Shown here: one piece after another, positions 34,826-44,699 of the stretch
How positions within the stretch are numbered: position 1 is the stretch's first letter
Layout: every line of letters starts with the position of its first letter
Source: Bifidobacterium olomucense
GTDB taxonomy: Bacteria > Actinomycetota > Actinomycetes > Actinomycetales > Bifidobacteriaceae
Assembly: GCF_012932375.1 (NCBI RefSeq)
Contig: NZ_JAAIIG010000003.1
Coordinates: forward strand, 1 to 64,000
DNA length: 64,000 bases
Direction: 5' to 3'
Made by a program: the position numbers and the translations under genes
The notes under the pieces: generated by a model
Told to the model about the DNA's origin: nothing
Databases searched by the model: none
The model's input: the letters and a program-made list of their open reading frames with translations, nothing else

Positions 34826-36100
34826 ATGGTTGATTTCAAGGCGATTCGGGATGAGTTCCCGATTCTGGATCAGGAGATTCATGGGCATCCGCTGGTGTAT
34901 TTGGATTCCGCGGCGACTTCGCAGAAGCCTGAGTGCGTAATTGACGCTGAGGCGAACTTCTACCGCACGATTAACGCCGGTGTGCATCGTGGTGCCCATG
35001 AGCTGGCAGCCCGTTCCACTGTGGCTTTTGAAGAGGCCCGTGCCAAGGTAGCAAAGCTTGTTGGCGCGAATGCGGCCGAGGGCGAGGAGGAGATCGTCGT
35101 CACCGGCGGTGCCACGGCAGGTCTGAACCTGCTGGCCACCGCTTTCGGCAACGCTTCACTGGGCCGTGGGGAAGAGGCCGCCAAGCGTTTCGCTCTGAAA
35201 CCGGGTGATGAGATCGTCGTCTCCCGTGCCGAACACCATTCGGTGCTGCTGCCGTTCCAGGAGCTTGCCTATCGTACCGGTGCCACATTCAAGTGGATTG
35301 ATTTGACCGAGGACGGCCGTGTGCGCACGGATAATCTGGAGGAAGTCATCACTGATCGTACCAAGGTCGTGGCTGTGACCCATGTGGGCAACACCACCGG
35401 TGCCATCACCAACGTAGCTCCGATCATCAAGCGTGCCCATGAAGTGGGTGCCGTCTTCATTCTCGATGCCTGCCAGTCCGTGCCGCATCTCAAGGTCGAT
35501 TTCCACGCACTGGATGTCGATTTCGCCGCTTGGAGCGCCCATAAAATGTACGGCCCAACCGGCGTCGGCTTCCTTTATGGCAAGCGCGAGATGCTCGAAG
35601 CGTTGCCGCCGGCCAATTTCGGTGGTTCCATGGTGGAGCTTGCGTATATGGATCATGAGGCTCAGTACATGGCACCGCCTGCACGATTCGAAGCCGGAAC
35701 CCAGCCGGTCGCTCAAGTAGTTGCCGCCGGTGTGGCCGCCGAATGGATGATGAACATCGGTATGGAAAACATCGAGGCGCATGAGAAGACCATCTCCGCT
35801 GAACTGCTCAAGCTCGGTGACATCAACGGTATTCGTATTCTGGGCCCTCGTGAGAATGTGGACCGTATTGGTACGGTAGCCTTCGATGTCAAGGGTGTTC
35901 ATCCGCATGATGTAGGCCAGTTCATTGACGCACAAGGCATTGCCATCCGTGTTGGGCATCACTGTGCCCAGCCGGTGCATCGTCATTTCGGCCTGTACGC
36001 ATCCAACCGCGCTTCGTCCGGCGTCTACAATTCAGTGGCGGATGCGCAGGCGTTGGTCGAAGCCGCCAAAGGCATCCGTCCCTTCTTTGGTGCGGAATAG
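34826..36100 (+). CDS. sufS: Cysteine desulfurase SufS
   Basis: A 424-residue PLP enzyme that takes sulfur from cysteine for cluster assembly. The ATG at 34826 with GAAGGGGA upstream is used. PLP lysine: FAAWSAHKMYGPTGVGFLYG near 228. Active-site cysteine: RVGHHCAQPVHRHFGL near 371. It is a group II (SufS-type) desulfurase. A 297-nt gap with the hairpin separates it from sufC. Confidence 0.96.
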   Translation: MVDFKAIRDEFPILDQEIHGHPLVYLDSAATSQKPECVIDAEANFYRTINAGVHRGAHELAARSTVAFEEARAKVAKLVGANAAEGEEEIVVTGGATAGLNLLATAFGNASLGRGEEAAKRFALKPGDEIVVSRAEHHSVLLPFQELAYRTGATFKWIDLTEDGRVRTDNLEEVITDRTKVVAVTHVGNTTGAITNVAPIIKRAHEVGAVFILDACQSVPHLKVDFHALDVDFAAWSAHKMYGPTGVGFLYGKREMLEALPPANFGGSMVELAYMDHEAQYMAPPARFEAGTQPVAQVVAAGVAAEWMMNIGMENIEAHEKTISAELLKLGDINGIRILGPRENVDRIGTVAFDVKGVHPHDVGQFIDAQGIAIRVGHHCAQPVHRHFGLYASNRASSGVYNSVADAQALVEAAKGIRPFFGAE

Positions 36101-36166
36101 CCCTGAGATCGGGAATATTGGGCAGGACCGGGTCCGCAGATTAGGCAGTGAGGAAAAGGAATAACG

Positions 36167-36721
36167 ATGAGTGATTTCGGCATGAGCGGCGATGAGCTGG
36201 AGCAGATGTATCAGGAAGTCATTCTGGAGGCATCCAAACATCCGCATGGCAGGGAATCGTTTGCTCCCAACGCGGCTGAGGAATCCTCCGGTGAAGCGGC
36301 TGCAAATACCACCGTGCGCGCCACCCACGAATATTGCACTCCTGGAGAATCCCATCAGTTCAATCCGACCTGCGGTGATGAGGCAACTGTTCATGTCGAG
36401 GTGTCGGACGACGAGCCGCATACCATCAAACGTCTGGTGTGGGACGGTCACGGTTGCTCCATTTCCCAAGCCAGCCTGTCGGTGATGGTGGATCTCGTGG
36501 ACGGTAAGACCGTGGACGAAGCCATGCATCTGGAGCAGGTGTTTCATCAGCTGATGGAGTCTCGTGGTGCGGGCCTCCAGAATGAATCTCTGGAAGATGA
36601 GCTTGGTGATGCTGTGGTGTTCCAAGGTGTTTCGAAATACCCTATGCGCATCAAATGCGCTCTGCTAGGCTGGGAAGGGCTAAAGGACTCCGTCGCCAAA
36701 GCCCTGGCCGCAAAGAACTGA
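36167..36721 (+). CDS. sufU: SufU-type sulfur acceptor
   Basis: A 184-residue SufU/IscU-like protein that receives sulfur from SufS. The three conserved cysteines are seen in FNPTCGDEA, GHGCSISQA and RIKCALLGW, with the Asp of CGDE. It is longer than typical SufU (about 145-150) owing to an N-terminal helical extension and an insertion around 35-60. The ATG follows a run AAAAGGAATAACG. Confidence 0.93.
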   Translation: MSDFGMSGDELEQMYQEVILEASKHPHGRESFAPNAAEESSGEAAANTTVRATHEYCTPGESHQFNPTCGDEATVHVEVSDDEPHTIKRLVWDGHGCSISQASLSVMVDLVDGKTVDEAMHLEQVFHQLMESRGAGLQNESLEDELGDAVVFQGVSKYPMRIKCALLGWEGLKDSVAKALAAKN

Positions 36722-36731
36722 GGTGAATATT

Positions 36732-37319
36732 ATGAGCGACAACAATCTAGTGCCTGAACCTACAGCTTCCGTGTTTGAAGCCGTTAACGGTGTGCTGCAG
36801 GATGAAGAGGCCGCACGCCGTGTGATGGCCAATCCCGCATTGGCCAAGGGCTTCCCCAACGGCCATCCTGAGGAGCACGCCGAAGGTGCAACCGGTGGCG
36901 CTTGCGGATGCGGCAATCATCAGGGTGCCTGCGGATGTTCCGATGAATCGGATGGTAATGAGATTCCGCTCAAGGCCGTGGATGATATTGGCCGTGCTAC
37001 TGCTGAAGACGTGCGTGAGGCATTGCATCAGGTCATCGACCCGGAACTCGGCATTGATGTCATCGATCTTGGTCTGGTGTATGGTATCGAAATCGATGAA
37101 CTTGGTCGTGCCATCATCACGATGACGTTGACTACGCCGGCGTGCCCGTTGACCGATTTGATTGAGGACGAATGCGCTTCCACACTGGCCGGACTGGTGG
37201 AAGAGTTCCGTATCGACTGGACTTGGAATCCGCGTTGGACCGTTGAACGCATCACGCCGGAAGGCCGGGATCAGCTAGCCGCGCTGGGTTTCAATTTCGA
37301 CAATCTGCCGAAATACTGA
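36732..37319 (+). CDS. sufT: MIP18-family (DUF59) SufT-like protein with CxC extension
   Basis: A 195-residue protein; the ATG at 36732 is used. Residues 85-195 are a DUF59/MIP18 domain (VIDPELGIDVIDLGLVYGIE near 101-120, TTPACPLTDLIEDE near 138). These proteins help mature Fe-S proteins. Residues 55-72 form an extra motif with two CxC pairs, GGACGCGNHQGACGCSD, unusual for the family and a possible metal or Fe-S site. Last gene of the SUF operon. Confidence 0.85.
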   Translation: MSDNNLVPEPTASVFEAVNGVLQDEEAARRVMANPALAKGFPNGHPEEHAEGATGGACGCGNHQGACGCSDESDGNEIPLKAVDDIGRATAEDVREALHQVIDPELGIDVIDLGLVYGIEIDELGRAIITMTLTTPACPLTDLIEDECASTLAGLVEEFRIDWTWNPRWTVERITPEGRDQLAALGFNFDNLPKY

Positions 37320-37359
37320 GTCGGAAGAGCCATAAGAATGGCCATATCAGGGATATATT

Positions 37360-37398
37360 AAAAGGCTCTGGCAACCATTGTGGCTGTCAGAGCCTTTT
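37360..37398. terminator. Terminator of SUF operon and glgC
   Basis: AAAAGGCTCTG at 37360-37370 pairs perfectly with CAGAGCCTTTT at 37388-37398. It has A and T runs at both ends, so it works for both converging transcripts. Confidence 0.9.
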
Positions 37399-37418
37399 AA
37401 CGCTGTCGATCAGATCAC

Positions 37419-38663
37419 TCAGTCGTCAACGATGGTGTTCTTCGGCACCACGGTGATGCCCTCCGGCGTAACCGTGAAGCCACGTGCCAGATCGTGCTCG
37501 GTGTCGATACCAACGGTGGAATTCTCCGTCAGGACCACATTCTTATCGAGAATGGCCTTGTACACGCGGGCGCGACGGTTGATAACCACGCCATCGAACA
37601 GCACGGAATCGACGATCTGCGCCCACGAATGAATGCGGACGTTCGGGGACAGCACGGAGTGATGCACTTCGCCACCGGAGACGATCACGCCGGGGGAGAC
37701 GATGGAATCGGTGGCATGTCCCAGACGATCACGACCGGCATGCACGAACTTGGCCGGCGGCAGGTTGCCGGACATCGTGTAAATCGGCCAATCCTGGTTG
37801 TACAGGTTGAACTCGGGCACGTAGGCGATCAGGTCCATATGCGCATCGTAGAACTGCTTGATGGTACCCACGTCGCGCCAATAGGCGTGATCGGTGGACG
37901 TGGAGCCGGGAATTTCGTTCGAGTTGAAATCGTACACGCCGGCCTCATTGCGGGCAGCGAAGTACGGAGCGATGTCGCCACCCATGTCGTGCTTGGTGTC
38001 GGCGGCCTTCTCATCGAGCGCCAGAGCCTCGAACAGAGCCTTGGTATTGGCTACGTAGTTGCCCATGGAAGCCAGAATCTGATTCGGATTGTCAGGCAAA
38101 CCAGTGGTGGTGGCCGGCTTCTCCTGGAAGTTCTTGATCATGTTCGGGTGTTCCGGGTCAACCTCGATCACGCCGAACTGGTTCGACTGCTCGATAGGCT
38201 GACGAATGCCGGCGACCGTGAATTCGGCGCCGGATTCGATATGCTGCTGCACCATCTGCTCGAAGTCCATGCGATAGACGTGGTCGGCACCTACAATCAC
38301 CACGATATCCGGCTGGACATCCTCGATGATGTTGATGGTCTGGTAGATGGCGTCAGCCGATCCCAGATACCAGTGCTTACCGAGACGCTGCTGCGCCGGA
38401 ACAGGGGAGACGTAGGATCCCAGCAGCGGCGAGAAGCGCCAGACTTGCGAAATATGACGGTCCAGTGAGTGAGACTTGTACTGGGTGAGCACCACAACCT
38501 GACGGTAGCCGGAATTCACCAAGTTGCTCAACGGGAAATCAATCAGTCGGTAGACGCCGCCGAAGGGCACGGCGGGCTTTGCACGATCACGGGTGAGTGG
38601 CATGAGGCGTGTCCCCTCACCGCCTGCAAGCACAATTGACAGAATCTTGGGATTCTTGGCCAT
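37419..38663 (-). CDS. glgC: Glucose-1-phosphate adenylyltransferase
   Basis: A 414-residue enzyme that forms ADP-glucose for glycogen synthesis. The N-terminal nucleotidyl-transferase motif [21 protein letters not shown] is intact, as are [20 protein letters not shown] with catalytic Asp and the left-handed beta-helix C-terminus. It is monocistronic and convergent with the SUF operon. The upstream gap 38664-38875 holds its promoter but no further gene. Confidence 0.96.
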   Translation of the reverse strand: MAKNPKILSIVLAGGEGTRLMPLTRDRAKPAVPFGGVYRLIDFPLSNLVNSGYRQVVVLTQYKSHSLDRHISQVWRFSPLLGSYVSPVPAQQRLGKHWYLGSADAIYQTINIIEDVQPDIVVIVGADHVYRMDFEQMVQQHIESGAEFTVAGIRQPIEQSNQFGVIEVDPEHPNMIKNFQEKPATTTGLPDNPNQILASMGNYVANTKALFEALALDEKAADTKHDMGGDIAPYFAARNEAGVYDFNSNEIPGSTSTDHAYWRDVGTIKQFYDAHMDLIAYVPEFNLYNQDWPIYTMSGNLPPAKFVHAGRDRLGHATDSIVSPGVIVSGGEVHHSVLSPNVRIHSWAQIVDSVLFDGVVINRRARVYKAILDKNVVLTENSTVGIDTEHDLARGFTVTPEGITVVPKNTIVDD

Positions 38664-38875
38664 CGTAACTGTCCTCTCTTGTTACCTAGCGCCTTTCGGC
38701 ACCGTACTGCTGGGCCGAGCGCTTCCTTGCCCTCGGTGTACATAGTTAATAATTGCAGAAAAAATCGAACACGCAAGGTAATTCGCCCCGCGTGCCGCAG
38801 ACTTTGCCGTGAACTTGGAATGAACCCACGGTTGCGAAAGCCGGAGGATGCGGTTGCGAAAGCCGGGAAGCCTGG

Positions 38876-39773
38876 CTAGAGGTTTTGGATCAACGGACGT
38901 GTTGCGTAGAATGCCACTGCGCTGGATGCGGCGACATTGAGACTGTCCACATCATGACTCATGGGAATCTTTACAGTCAGATCGGCTCGGGCAATGGTGT
39001 GATGGGGACAGGCCGTCGCCTTCAGTGCCAAAGATCAGTGCCAGCTTGCCGATGTGCAACGGGTCGTCACTGGGAAGATTGAGCCGTCGAGTAAGCTCGT
39101 CCAAGGATATGGAGTCGTCTTCGAGTGCCATTGCCACTGTGGTGAAGCCCAGCGATTTCAATTCGTCAATGCCACGGAACGGCCAGTAGTGCTTGTCTTC
39201 GGTGCCATCATCGTTGTATCCGGTAATGCGGGTCCACGGCACTTGGAATACCGTGCCCATGGATACGCGGGCTGCACGTCGGTACAACGGATCTCCGCAG
39301 GAGGGGGTCACCAGCACGGCGTCCACATCCAGCGCGGCCGCAGAACGCATCAGGGCGCCTACGTTGGTATGGTCCACGATGTTCTCCATAACCGCGACAC
39401 GGCGGGCGTCGCGGCAGATCTCGGATACCGAGGGCAAAGGCCACCGTCTCATGGCGCATAAGGCGCCACGATGAAGCCGATAGCCGGTCAAACGTTTGAG
39501 CTGTTCCGGAGACGCTACATACACCGGCGTGTTCGGTCCCCAGTGAGCGTCTACAAACGCGAATGTTTCGCGCATGCCTTCCAGCCAAGGCTCCTCGACC
39601 AGCAAAGACAACGGCTCGCGCCCGGCGGCCAGCGCCCGATCGATCACCTTGGGGGATTCGGCTATGAATACGCCTTTAGCTGGTTCCAGTCGGTTGCGCA
39701 GCTGCATCTCCGTAAGACTGGCATAGGCTTCGACACGCGGGTCGTCGACTGACTGGAGCGTGATGAACTGCAT
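38876..39773 (-). pseudogene. TrmH/SpoU-family RNA methyltransferase with frameshift
   Basis: A SPOUT RNA 2'-O-methyltransferase (TrmH/SpoU type) of about 298 residues if the frame is restored. The first frame (38952-39773) reads normally through NVGALMRSAAALDVDAVL and ALIFGTEGDGLS, then becomes unrelated (SHHCPSRSDC) and stops. From about 39005 the other frame encodes exactly the missing C-terminal knot, HHTIARADLTVKIPMSHDV to NLNVAASSAVAFY-like sequence and a stop at 38876. One base is missing near the GGGG at 39004-39007. It is either a real loss of the AdoMet-binding knot end or a sequencing error. Confidence 0.85.
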
Positions 39774-39824
39774 AATCGCCTTTCATGCAAACGGCGGGGC
39801 CGTGGAAAAGTGCTGCTGATAACG

Positions 39825-39853
39825 AAAAACCCCTTGCAGTGCAAGGGGTTTAT
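39825..39853 (-). terminator. Terminator downstream of tRNA-Leu
   Basis: On the minus strand AAACCCCTTG-CACTG-CAAGGGGTTTTT forms a 10-bp stem with 5-nt loop and T run, directly after the tRNA and before the methyltransferase gene. Confidence 0.9.
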
Positions 39854-39856
39854 TCT

Positions 39857-39945
39857 GTGCCCGAGACGGGACTTGAACCCGTACGCCCGTATAAAATAGG
39901 CACTAGCACCTCAAGCTAGCGCGTCTACCATTCCGCCACCCGGGC
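39857..39945 (-). tRNA. tRNA-Leu (anticodon GAG)
   Basis: An 89-nt class II tRNA. The acceptor stem GCCCGGG/CTCGGGC pairs with one G-U. The anticodon stem CTAGC/GCTAG encloses the loop TTGAGGT, so the anticodon is GAG. The long variable arm and a T arm with TTCAAGT loop are typical of tRNA-Leu. The CCA end is not encoded. Confidence 0.97.
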
Positions 39946-40050
39946 AGGTGTCGTGTGGACAACGAGTAGATACTTTAGCAGCTGATTCGCGCAGTGCAAC
40001 TCGATGGGTATTTTCGGCGTGTCGCGTTTTCGCTCGGTAGCCTTGAGGCT

Positions 40051-40848
40051 ATGACAGATGCTCTTTTCCTGTTCGATCCGCAGGTCGACGATGTTCCAGT
40101 AAACAGCGATGAACTCCATGCCGGTTGGAAGCTCACCCTTCCGCCGCATATCAAACGTCACGCCGTACAGGCCATGCGTTTGAGGGTGGGTGACAGCCTG
40201 CAGCTTTCGGATGGTGACGGCTTGAGAATTCAGGCTGTATTGAATGATGTCGAAGCCGGATTGGCCGAGGTGGTCAATGTAGGGAGGGAACCCGAGCCGT
40301 TGACCAGGCTTGCCTTGATTCAGGCTTTGGCGAAAACCGGTCATGATGAGCAGGCCATCGATACGGCTACGCAGATCGGAGTGGATCAGGTTATTCCATG
40401 GCAGGCTGATCGTTCCATCGCCAAGTGGAAAGCCGGCCGCACGGATCGGAAGTGGAGTTCTGTACTTGATGCCGCCACGGAACAATCCAGGCGGGCGTTC
40501 AAGCCGCGGCTGGAGGCATGCGTCTCCAGCAAAGATATCGTGGCGATATGCCGGCGGGCATGCGTGCATGGCGACTTGGTGATCGTTTTGCACCAGGACG
40601 CCACGGATACTTGGACCAGTGTAGAGACGCGTGTCGCGCAGTTGATCGATCGTACGTTGGAGGACGGCAAGCCTCGCACCATCAATGTGGTCGTGGGGCC
40701 TGAGGGCGGTATCAGCGAACAGGAGGTGTCCGCATTCCTTGAGGCCGGTGCCGTCAGCTGTGTGCTGGGGCGCAATATTCTGAGAGCCGCCACTGCAGGT
40801 CCCGTGGCGCTTTCCCTGTTGTCTCGAACCTTGGGACGTTACGAATAG
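40051..40848 (+). CDS. rsmE: 16S rRNA m3U1498 methyltransferase RsmE
   Basis: A 265-residue SPOUT enzyme that methylates U1498 of 16S rRNA. The ATG at 40051 (MTDALFLF) is chosen. The N-terminal PUA-like domain is followed by the knot with ALIQALAKTGHDEQAIDTAT near 90, VVGPEGGISEQEVSAF near 213 and the final LGRNILRAATAGPVALSLL. All RsmE hallmarks are present. Confidence 0.93.
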   Translation: MTDALFLFDPQVDDVPVNSDELHAGWKLTLPPHIKRHAVQAMRLRVGDSLQLSDGDGLRIQAVLNDVEAGLAEVVNVGREPEPLTRLALIQALAKTGHDEQAIDTATQIGVDQVIPWQADRSIAKWKAGRTDRKWSSVLDAATEQSRRAFKPRLEACVSSKDIVAICRRACVHGDLVIVLHQDATDTWTSVETRVAQLIDRTLEDGKPRTINVVVGPEGGISEQEVSAFLEAGAVSCVLGRNILRAATAGPVALSLLSRTLGRYE

Positions 40849-40977
40849 ACTGCCGGTAAGACCAACAGTATGGAAATGCCGGGGAAAGAATTGACTGAAG
40901 GCTGATTGGAAGTCATACATGGGCATCGCCCCGCGCTAAGCTGAATACGGAGTAATACCAAACGTTCGAGGAGCAAG

Positions 40978-41316
40978 ATGAGCGCATCTGATGATTGCCT
41001 GTTCTGCAAGATCATCGCAGGCCAGATTCCCAGCAGCAAGGTGTACGAGGATGAGACGACGTACGCCTTCAAGGACATCAATCCCAAAGCCAAAGTCCAC
41101 GTACTGATTGTGCCGAAGAAGCATTATGCCAATGTGGCGGAGCTCGCGGCCGAAGATCCGGCCGAGCTGGCGCATATTGTTTCCGTTGCCCAGAACATCG
41201 CTGATGAGTCCTTCCACGGTGCTTACCGTTTGGTGTTCAACACGGGTCTTGATGCGGGACAGACCGTATTCCATGTGCATGCTCATGTACTGACCGGCGA
41301 GAAGCTGGACGAGTAG
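40978..41316 (+). CDS. hinT: HIT-family purine nucleotide hydrolase
   Basis: A 112-residue HIT protein of the HinT type: N-terminal [20 protein letters not shown] and the histidine triad in [12 protein letters not shown] near 98-109. It cleaves nucleoside phosphoramidates. The order hit, phoL, ybeY, corC, era is a conserved actinobacterial and general bacterial cluster. Confidence 0.95.
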   Translation: MSASDDCLFCKIIAGQIPSSKVYEDETTYAFKDINPKAKVHVLIVPKKHYANVAELAAEDPAELAHIVSVAQNIADESFHGAYRLVFNTGLDAGQTVFHVHAHVLTGEKLDE

Positions 41317-41335
41317 CGAGGAGCGAGAAGTTTTC

Positions 41336-42580
41336 GTGGCCACGACTACACGTACCATCACCATCCCGCCGCAGCTTGATCCGGTGTCTGTGCTCGGCCC
41401 GGTGGATGAGGTCATCCGAGAGGTGGAACGAGCCTTCCCGGACCTCACCATCATCGTGCGCGGCAATCGGGTGGCCATCGTCTCCCGTTCCAAGCAGTCC
41501 GAGCCGCAGGCCGCGCAAGCCGAGGACTTGGTCAACACCATCATCCAGGCTGCCTATACCGCACCGATGGACGCCGATACGGTGCGTCGCATGCTTGACC
41601 AGAACGTGTTGAGAAATGACGTGAGATTAAGCCGCCCCGGGCATGGTCCTACCCACGCCAAACTTGTACAATCCACCTCCGGTGAGACGAATGGGCGAAC
41701 CCGGAATCAATCACGGGGCCAAGCCGGGCGCGAGAGCACTTACCGCAAGCCGACGGTGCCTGGCGTCATCACTTTTGCGGCGGGCGTGCCGGTTCGTGCG
41801 AAAACCGCCGGACAGATGGCATACGTCAACGCCATCGAGTCGCACACCATCACATTCGGCATTGGTCCTGCCGGCACCGGAAAGACGTACCTTGCAGTGG
41901 CCAAAGCAGTACGTGCCTTTCAGGACAAACAGATCCGACGGATCATCCTGACCCGCCCTGCCGTGGAGGCAGGGGAGAATCTGGGTTTCCTACCGGGAAC
42001 GCTCAACGACAAGGTCGATCCATATCTGCGCCCGCTGTATGACGCTTTGGGAGATATGCTCGGAGCTGATCAGCTCAGACGTCTTATGGACGACAACACC
42101 ATCGAGGTGGCGCCGCTTGCCTACATGCGTGGCCGTACGCTCAACGATGCGTTTGTGATTCTCGACGAGGCGCAGAACACCACCGAGCAGCAGATGAAAA
42201 TGTTCCTGACGCGACTTGGCTTCAATACCAAAATGGTGATCACCGGTGATATTTCACAGGTCGATCTGGCTGTGCCGCGATCCGGTTTGGTCACCATTGA
42301 ACAGATTCTGGGGACTATAGAAGGCATTTCGTTTGTTCATTTGGACAGCGATGATGTGGTACGTCATCAGTTGGTGGGCAAAATCGTAGCCGCCTACGAC
42401 AGACACGCTGCTATCGCCGGAGACCATCGTGCCATCGAACGTCATGGACGTCGCCGCGGCAAAGCCGCAGGTGATGCTGATGCCAATTCCGCCCAACGGA
42501 TCAGCTCCACCGGCGCTTCTGATGAAACTTCTGGCGACGAGACCCTGACAACACGAAACGAGGCAGTAGATGAGCGTTGA
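41336..42580 (+). CDS. phoL: PhoH-like ATPase
   Basis: A 414-residue protein starting at GTG. It has an N-terminal KH-like region, then the PhoH ATPase domain with Walker [12 protein letters not shown] near 180, [16 protein letters not shown] near 208 and Walker [13 protein letters not shown] near 277. The C-terminus is a polar tail. It is an RNA-related NTPase of the YbeZ type, usually next to YbeY. It overlaps ybeY by 11 nt. Confidence 0.92.
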   Translation: MATTTRTITIPPQLDPVSVLGPVDEVIREVERAFPDLTIIVRGNRVAIVSRSKQSEPQAAQAEDLVNTIIQAAYTAPMDADTVRRMLDQNVLRNDVRLSRPGHGPTHAKLVQSTSGETNGRTRNQSRGQAGRESTYRKPTVPGVITFAAGVPVRAKTAGQMAYVNAIESHTITFGIGPAGTGKTYLAVAKAVRAFQDKQIRRIILTRPAVEAGENLGFLPGTLNDKVDPYLRPLYDALGDMLGADQLRRLMDDNTIEVAPLAYMRGRTLNDAFVILDEAQNTTEQQMKMFLTRLGFNTKMVITGDISQVDLAVPRSGLVTIEQILGTIEGISFVHLDSDDVVRHQLVGKIVAAYDRHAAIAGDHRAIERHGRRRGKAAGDADANSAQRISSTGASDETSGDETLTTRNEAVDER

Positions 42581-43121
42581 CGTGACCAACGAGACCCAAT
42601 GGATTATCGATCCGAAGATTTTCTCGGATCTGGGCATATGGGTGCTCGATCAGATGCGCGTAAGCACACAGTCCGACTTGACCATCATGTTTGTGGACCC
42701 CGACCCCATCGCCGAACTGCACATGCGTTGGATGAATTTGGAAGGGCCGACCGATGTGATGAGCTTCCCGATGGACGAACTGCGCCCCGGCGATGGCAGA
42801 ACCGTGATGGAAGGCGTCTTGGGAGATATCGTGATCTGCCCATGGGTTGCCGCGCAGCAGGCGGCAGCGGCGGGCCACAGCACCATGCAGGAAATGCTGT
42901 TGCTGACGATTCATGGCATTCTGCATCTGCTCGGCTACGATCATGTGACTCCTGAGCAGGAGCGTCAGATGTTCGGTTTGCAACGTCAGTTGCTGCTCAC
43001 GTTCTTTGCCCTGCGTCATGATTCCGGGGCACAAGCCACACTGCCCGCCGGCGCTCCCGACGCATTGGCCATCTATGATGCCACGCATGGAAGCGGGCGT
43101 GACCTTGATGCGAAAAGCTGA
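42570..43121 (+). CDS. ybeY: Endoribonuclease YbeY
   Basis: A 183-residue metallo-endoribonuclease used in rRNA maturation and quality control. The zinc motif [17 protein letters not shown] near 113-129 holds the three histidines, and the motif [12 protein letters not shown] near 50 is typical. The C-terminus is extended by about 30 residues compared with E. coli. It overlaps phoL. Confidence 0.95.
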   Translation: MSVDVTNETQWIIDPKIFSDLGIWVLDQMRVSTQSDLTIMFVDPDPIAELHMRWMNLEGPTDVMSFPMDELRPGDGRTVMEGVLGDIVICPWVAAQQAAAAGHSTMQEMLLLTIHGILHLLGYDHVTPEQERQMFGLQRQLLLTFFALRHDSGAQATLPAGAPDALAIYDATHGSGRDLDAKS

Positions 43122-43122
43122 T

Positions 43123-43163
43123 CTGATTCAGTCCATAATTCTGATTCAGCAATTCTGATTCAG
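43123..43163. repeat. Three copies of a 9-bp quasi-palindrome
   Basis: CTGATTCAG occurs at 43123-43131, 43141-43149 and 43155-43163 in the gap between ybeY and the CorC-like gene; each copy is a CTGA-T-TCAG dyad. It may be a regulator site or a local slippage product. Confidence 0.5.
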
Positions 43164-43267
43164 CCGACAGAACCGTACAGCCAGACGCAAGACGATCTTC
43201 GCCAACGCTGTACACGTATTGTTCTCCGATAATTATTTCCTTTCAACGACCAAGGACGACAATCGAT

Positions 43268-44698
43268 ATGGAGTATTCCAGTACCACCCTGATCGCCATC
43301 ACCGTAGTTTTGGTGTTCGTGGCGGCCGTATCCGTCTGGTTCTCATTGACTATGGCTGCTGCGGAAGGTGCCGTAGCCCGTGTGACCCGATCCAGTCTGA
43401 ACAATCTCATTCTGGAGGTGCAGACCGATTCTGAGACCAGTCAGTTCCTCAAGATGAAAAAAATCGACAGAATTCATCTGGTGCAGCGGCTGATCTCCAA
43501 TCGGTATGCCACGGCGGGAAGTTGTGCTTTCTTCCGTGTGGCGTGCAATGTGATCGATGGCGTGCTGGTGGCTTCTCTGGCGTCGCTATGGGGTGCCGAG
43601 CTATGGGTGGGGCTGTTGGCCGGGTTCCTGTTCGCGGCGATCGTGGCCGTGGTCTCGGTATTGGTCAGGCCGCGCACCGCTGGCATGGCTAAGCCGGTGG
43701 ACAGTCTGCTGTCCCACTCCCGCACGGTGTCGATTGTTGTATGGCTGACGCCATTTGCTCGTCTGGGTTCTGACAAGAACGGCGGTAAGACAGGCCGTCG
43801 CACCAAGAACGACGATCTGTCCGATGACGAGGAACTGGAAAAGATTCAGCTTGAACAGGGCAAGGCAGCCATTGATCGATTGGTGGAATCCAACGAATTC
43901 GATCCCGAAGTCTCGGAGATGTTGCGCAATGTGCTCACCCTGTCCGATACGCTCACTCGTGAAATCATGGTGCCGCGCACCGACATGATCTGCATGGAGC
44001 GGGACACCACATTATCGGCAGCGCTCAAACTGTTCTCGCGTTCGGGCTTCTCCCGTGTGCCGGTGATCGGCGAAGATATGGACGACCTTGTGGGCGTGGC
44101 CTATCTGAAAGATGCCGTGCGCGCCACAGCCTTTAACCCGGCCGCTTTGGATCGTCAGGTGGAGACCATCGTGCGTCAGCCGATGTTGGTGCCCGAATCA
44201 AAGCCGGTGGATGATTTGTTCCATGAGATGCAGCGGTCACGTCAGCATGTGGCTGTAGTGGTCGATGAATACGGCGGCATCGCCGGCATGGTAACCATCG
44301 AAGACGCGCTGGAACAGATCGTGGGCGAGTTGGAGGATGAGCATGATCGTACTCAGCGCAGTGAGCCCGAGAAGATCGGCGACAACAAGTGGAAGATGCC
44401 GGCCCGTACTCCAATCGCCGATCTGGAGGAGATCTTCGAGATCGATATCGACGAGGACGACGTCGACACGGTCTACGGTCTGCTGACCAAGATTCTCGGC
44501 CGTGTACCGATCGTCGGTGCGTCGGCCGTGACCCGTGGCCTGAAACTCACTGCGGTCGACTCCGCCGGACGTCGTAAGAAGGTGTCAACCATCGTGGTCG
44601 AACCTGACCACGTCGAGGGTGACGAGGAAGATGGCAAGACCAGCGAGGAAGACGGCGAACCATCCGCCGACGAAGACAAGACCGTCAGCAAGGAGTGA
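43268..44698 (+). CDS. CorC/HlyC-type membrane protein with CBS pair
   Basis: A 476-residue protein: a membrane domain with about four hydrophobic segments (up to about residue 165, divergent from CNNM), two CBS domains at about 220-340 (REIMVPRTDMICMERDTTL, then VVDEYGGIAGMVTIEDALE), and a CorC_HlyC domain at about 365-445. The acidic C-terminal tail is low in complexity. Family members take part in Mg/Co efflux. It precedes era with only 1 nt between them. Confidence 0.9.
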   Translation: MEYSSTTLIAITVVLVFVAAVSVWFSLTMAAAEGAVARVTRSSLNNLILEVQTDSETSQFLKMKKIDRIHLVQRLISNRYATAGSCAFFRVACNVIDGVLVASLASLWGAELWVGLLAGFLFAAIVAVVSVLVRPRTAGMAKPVDSLLSHSRTVSIVVWLTPFARLGSDKNGGKTGRRTKNDDLSDDEELEKIQLEQGKAAIDRLVESNEFDPEVSEMLRNVLTLSDTLTREIMVPRTDMICMERDTTLSAALKLFSRSGFSRVPVIGEDMDDLVGVAYLKDAVRATAFNPAALDRQVETIVRQPMLVPESKPVDDLFHEMQRSRQHVAVVVDEYGGIAGMVTIEDALEQIVGELEDEHDRTQRSEPEKIGDNKWKMPARTPIADLEEIFEIDIDEDDVDTVYGLLTKILGRVPIVGASAVTRGLKLTAVDSAGRRKKVSTIVVEPDHVEGDEEDGKTSEEDGEPSADEDKTVSKE

Positions 44699-44699
44699 G

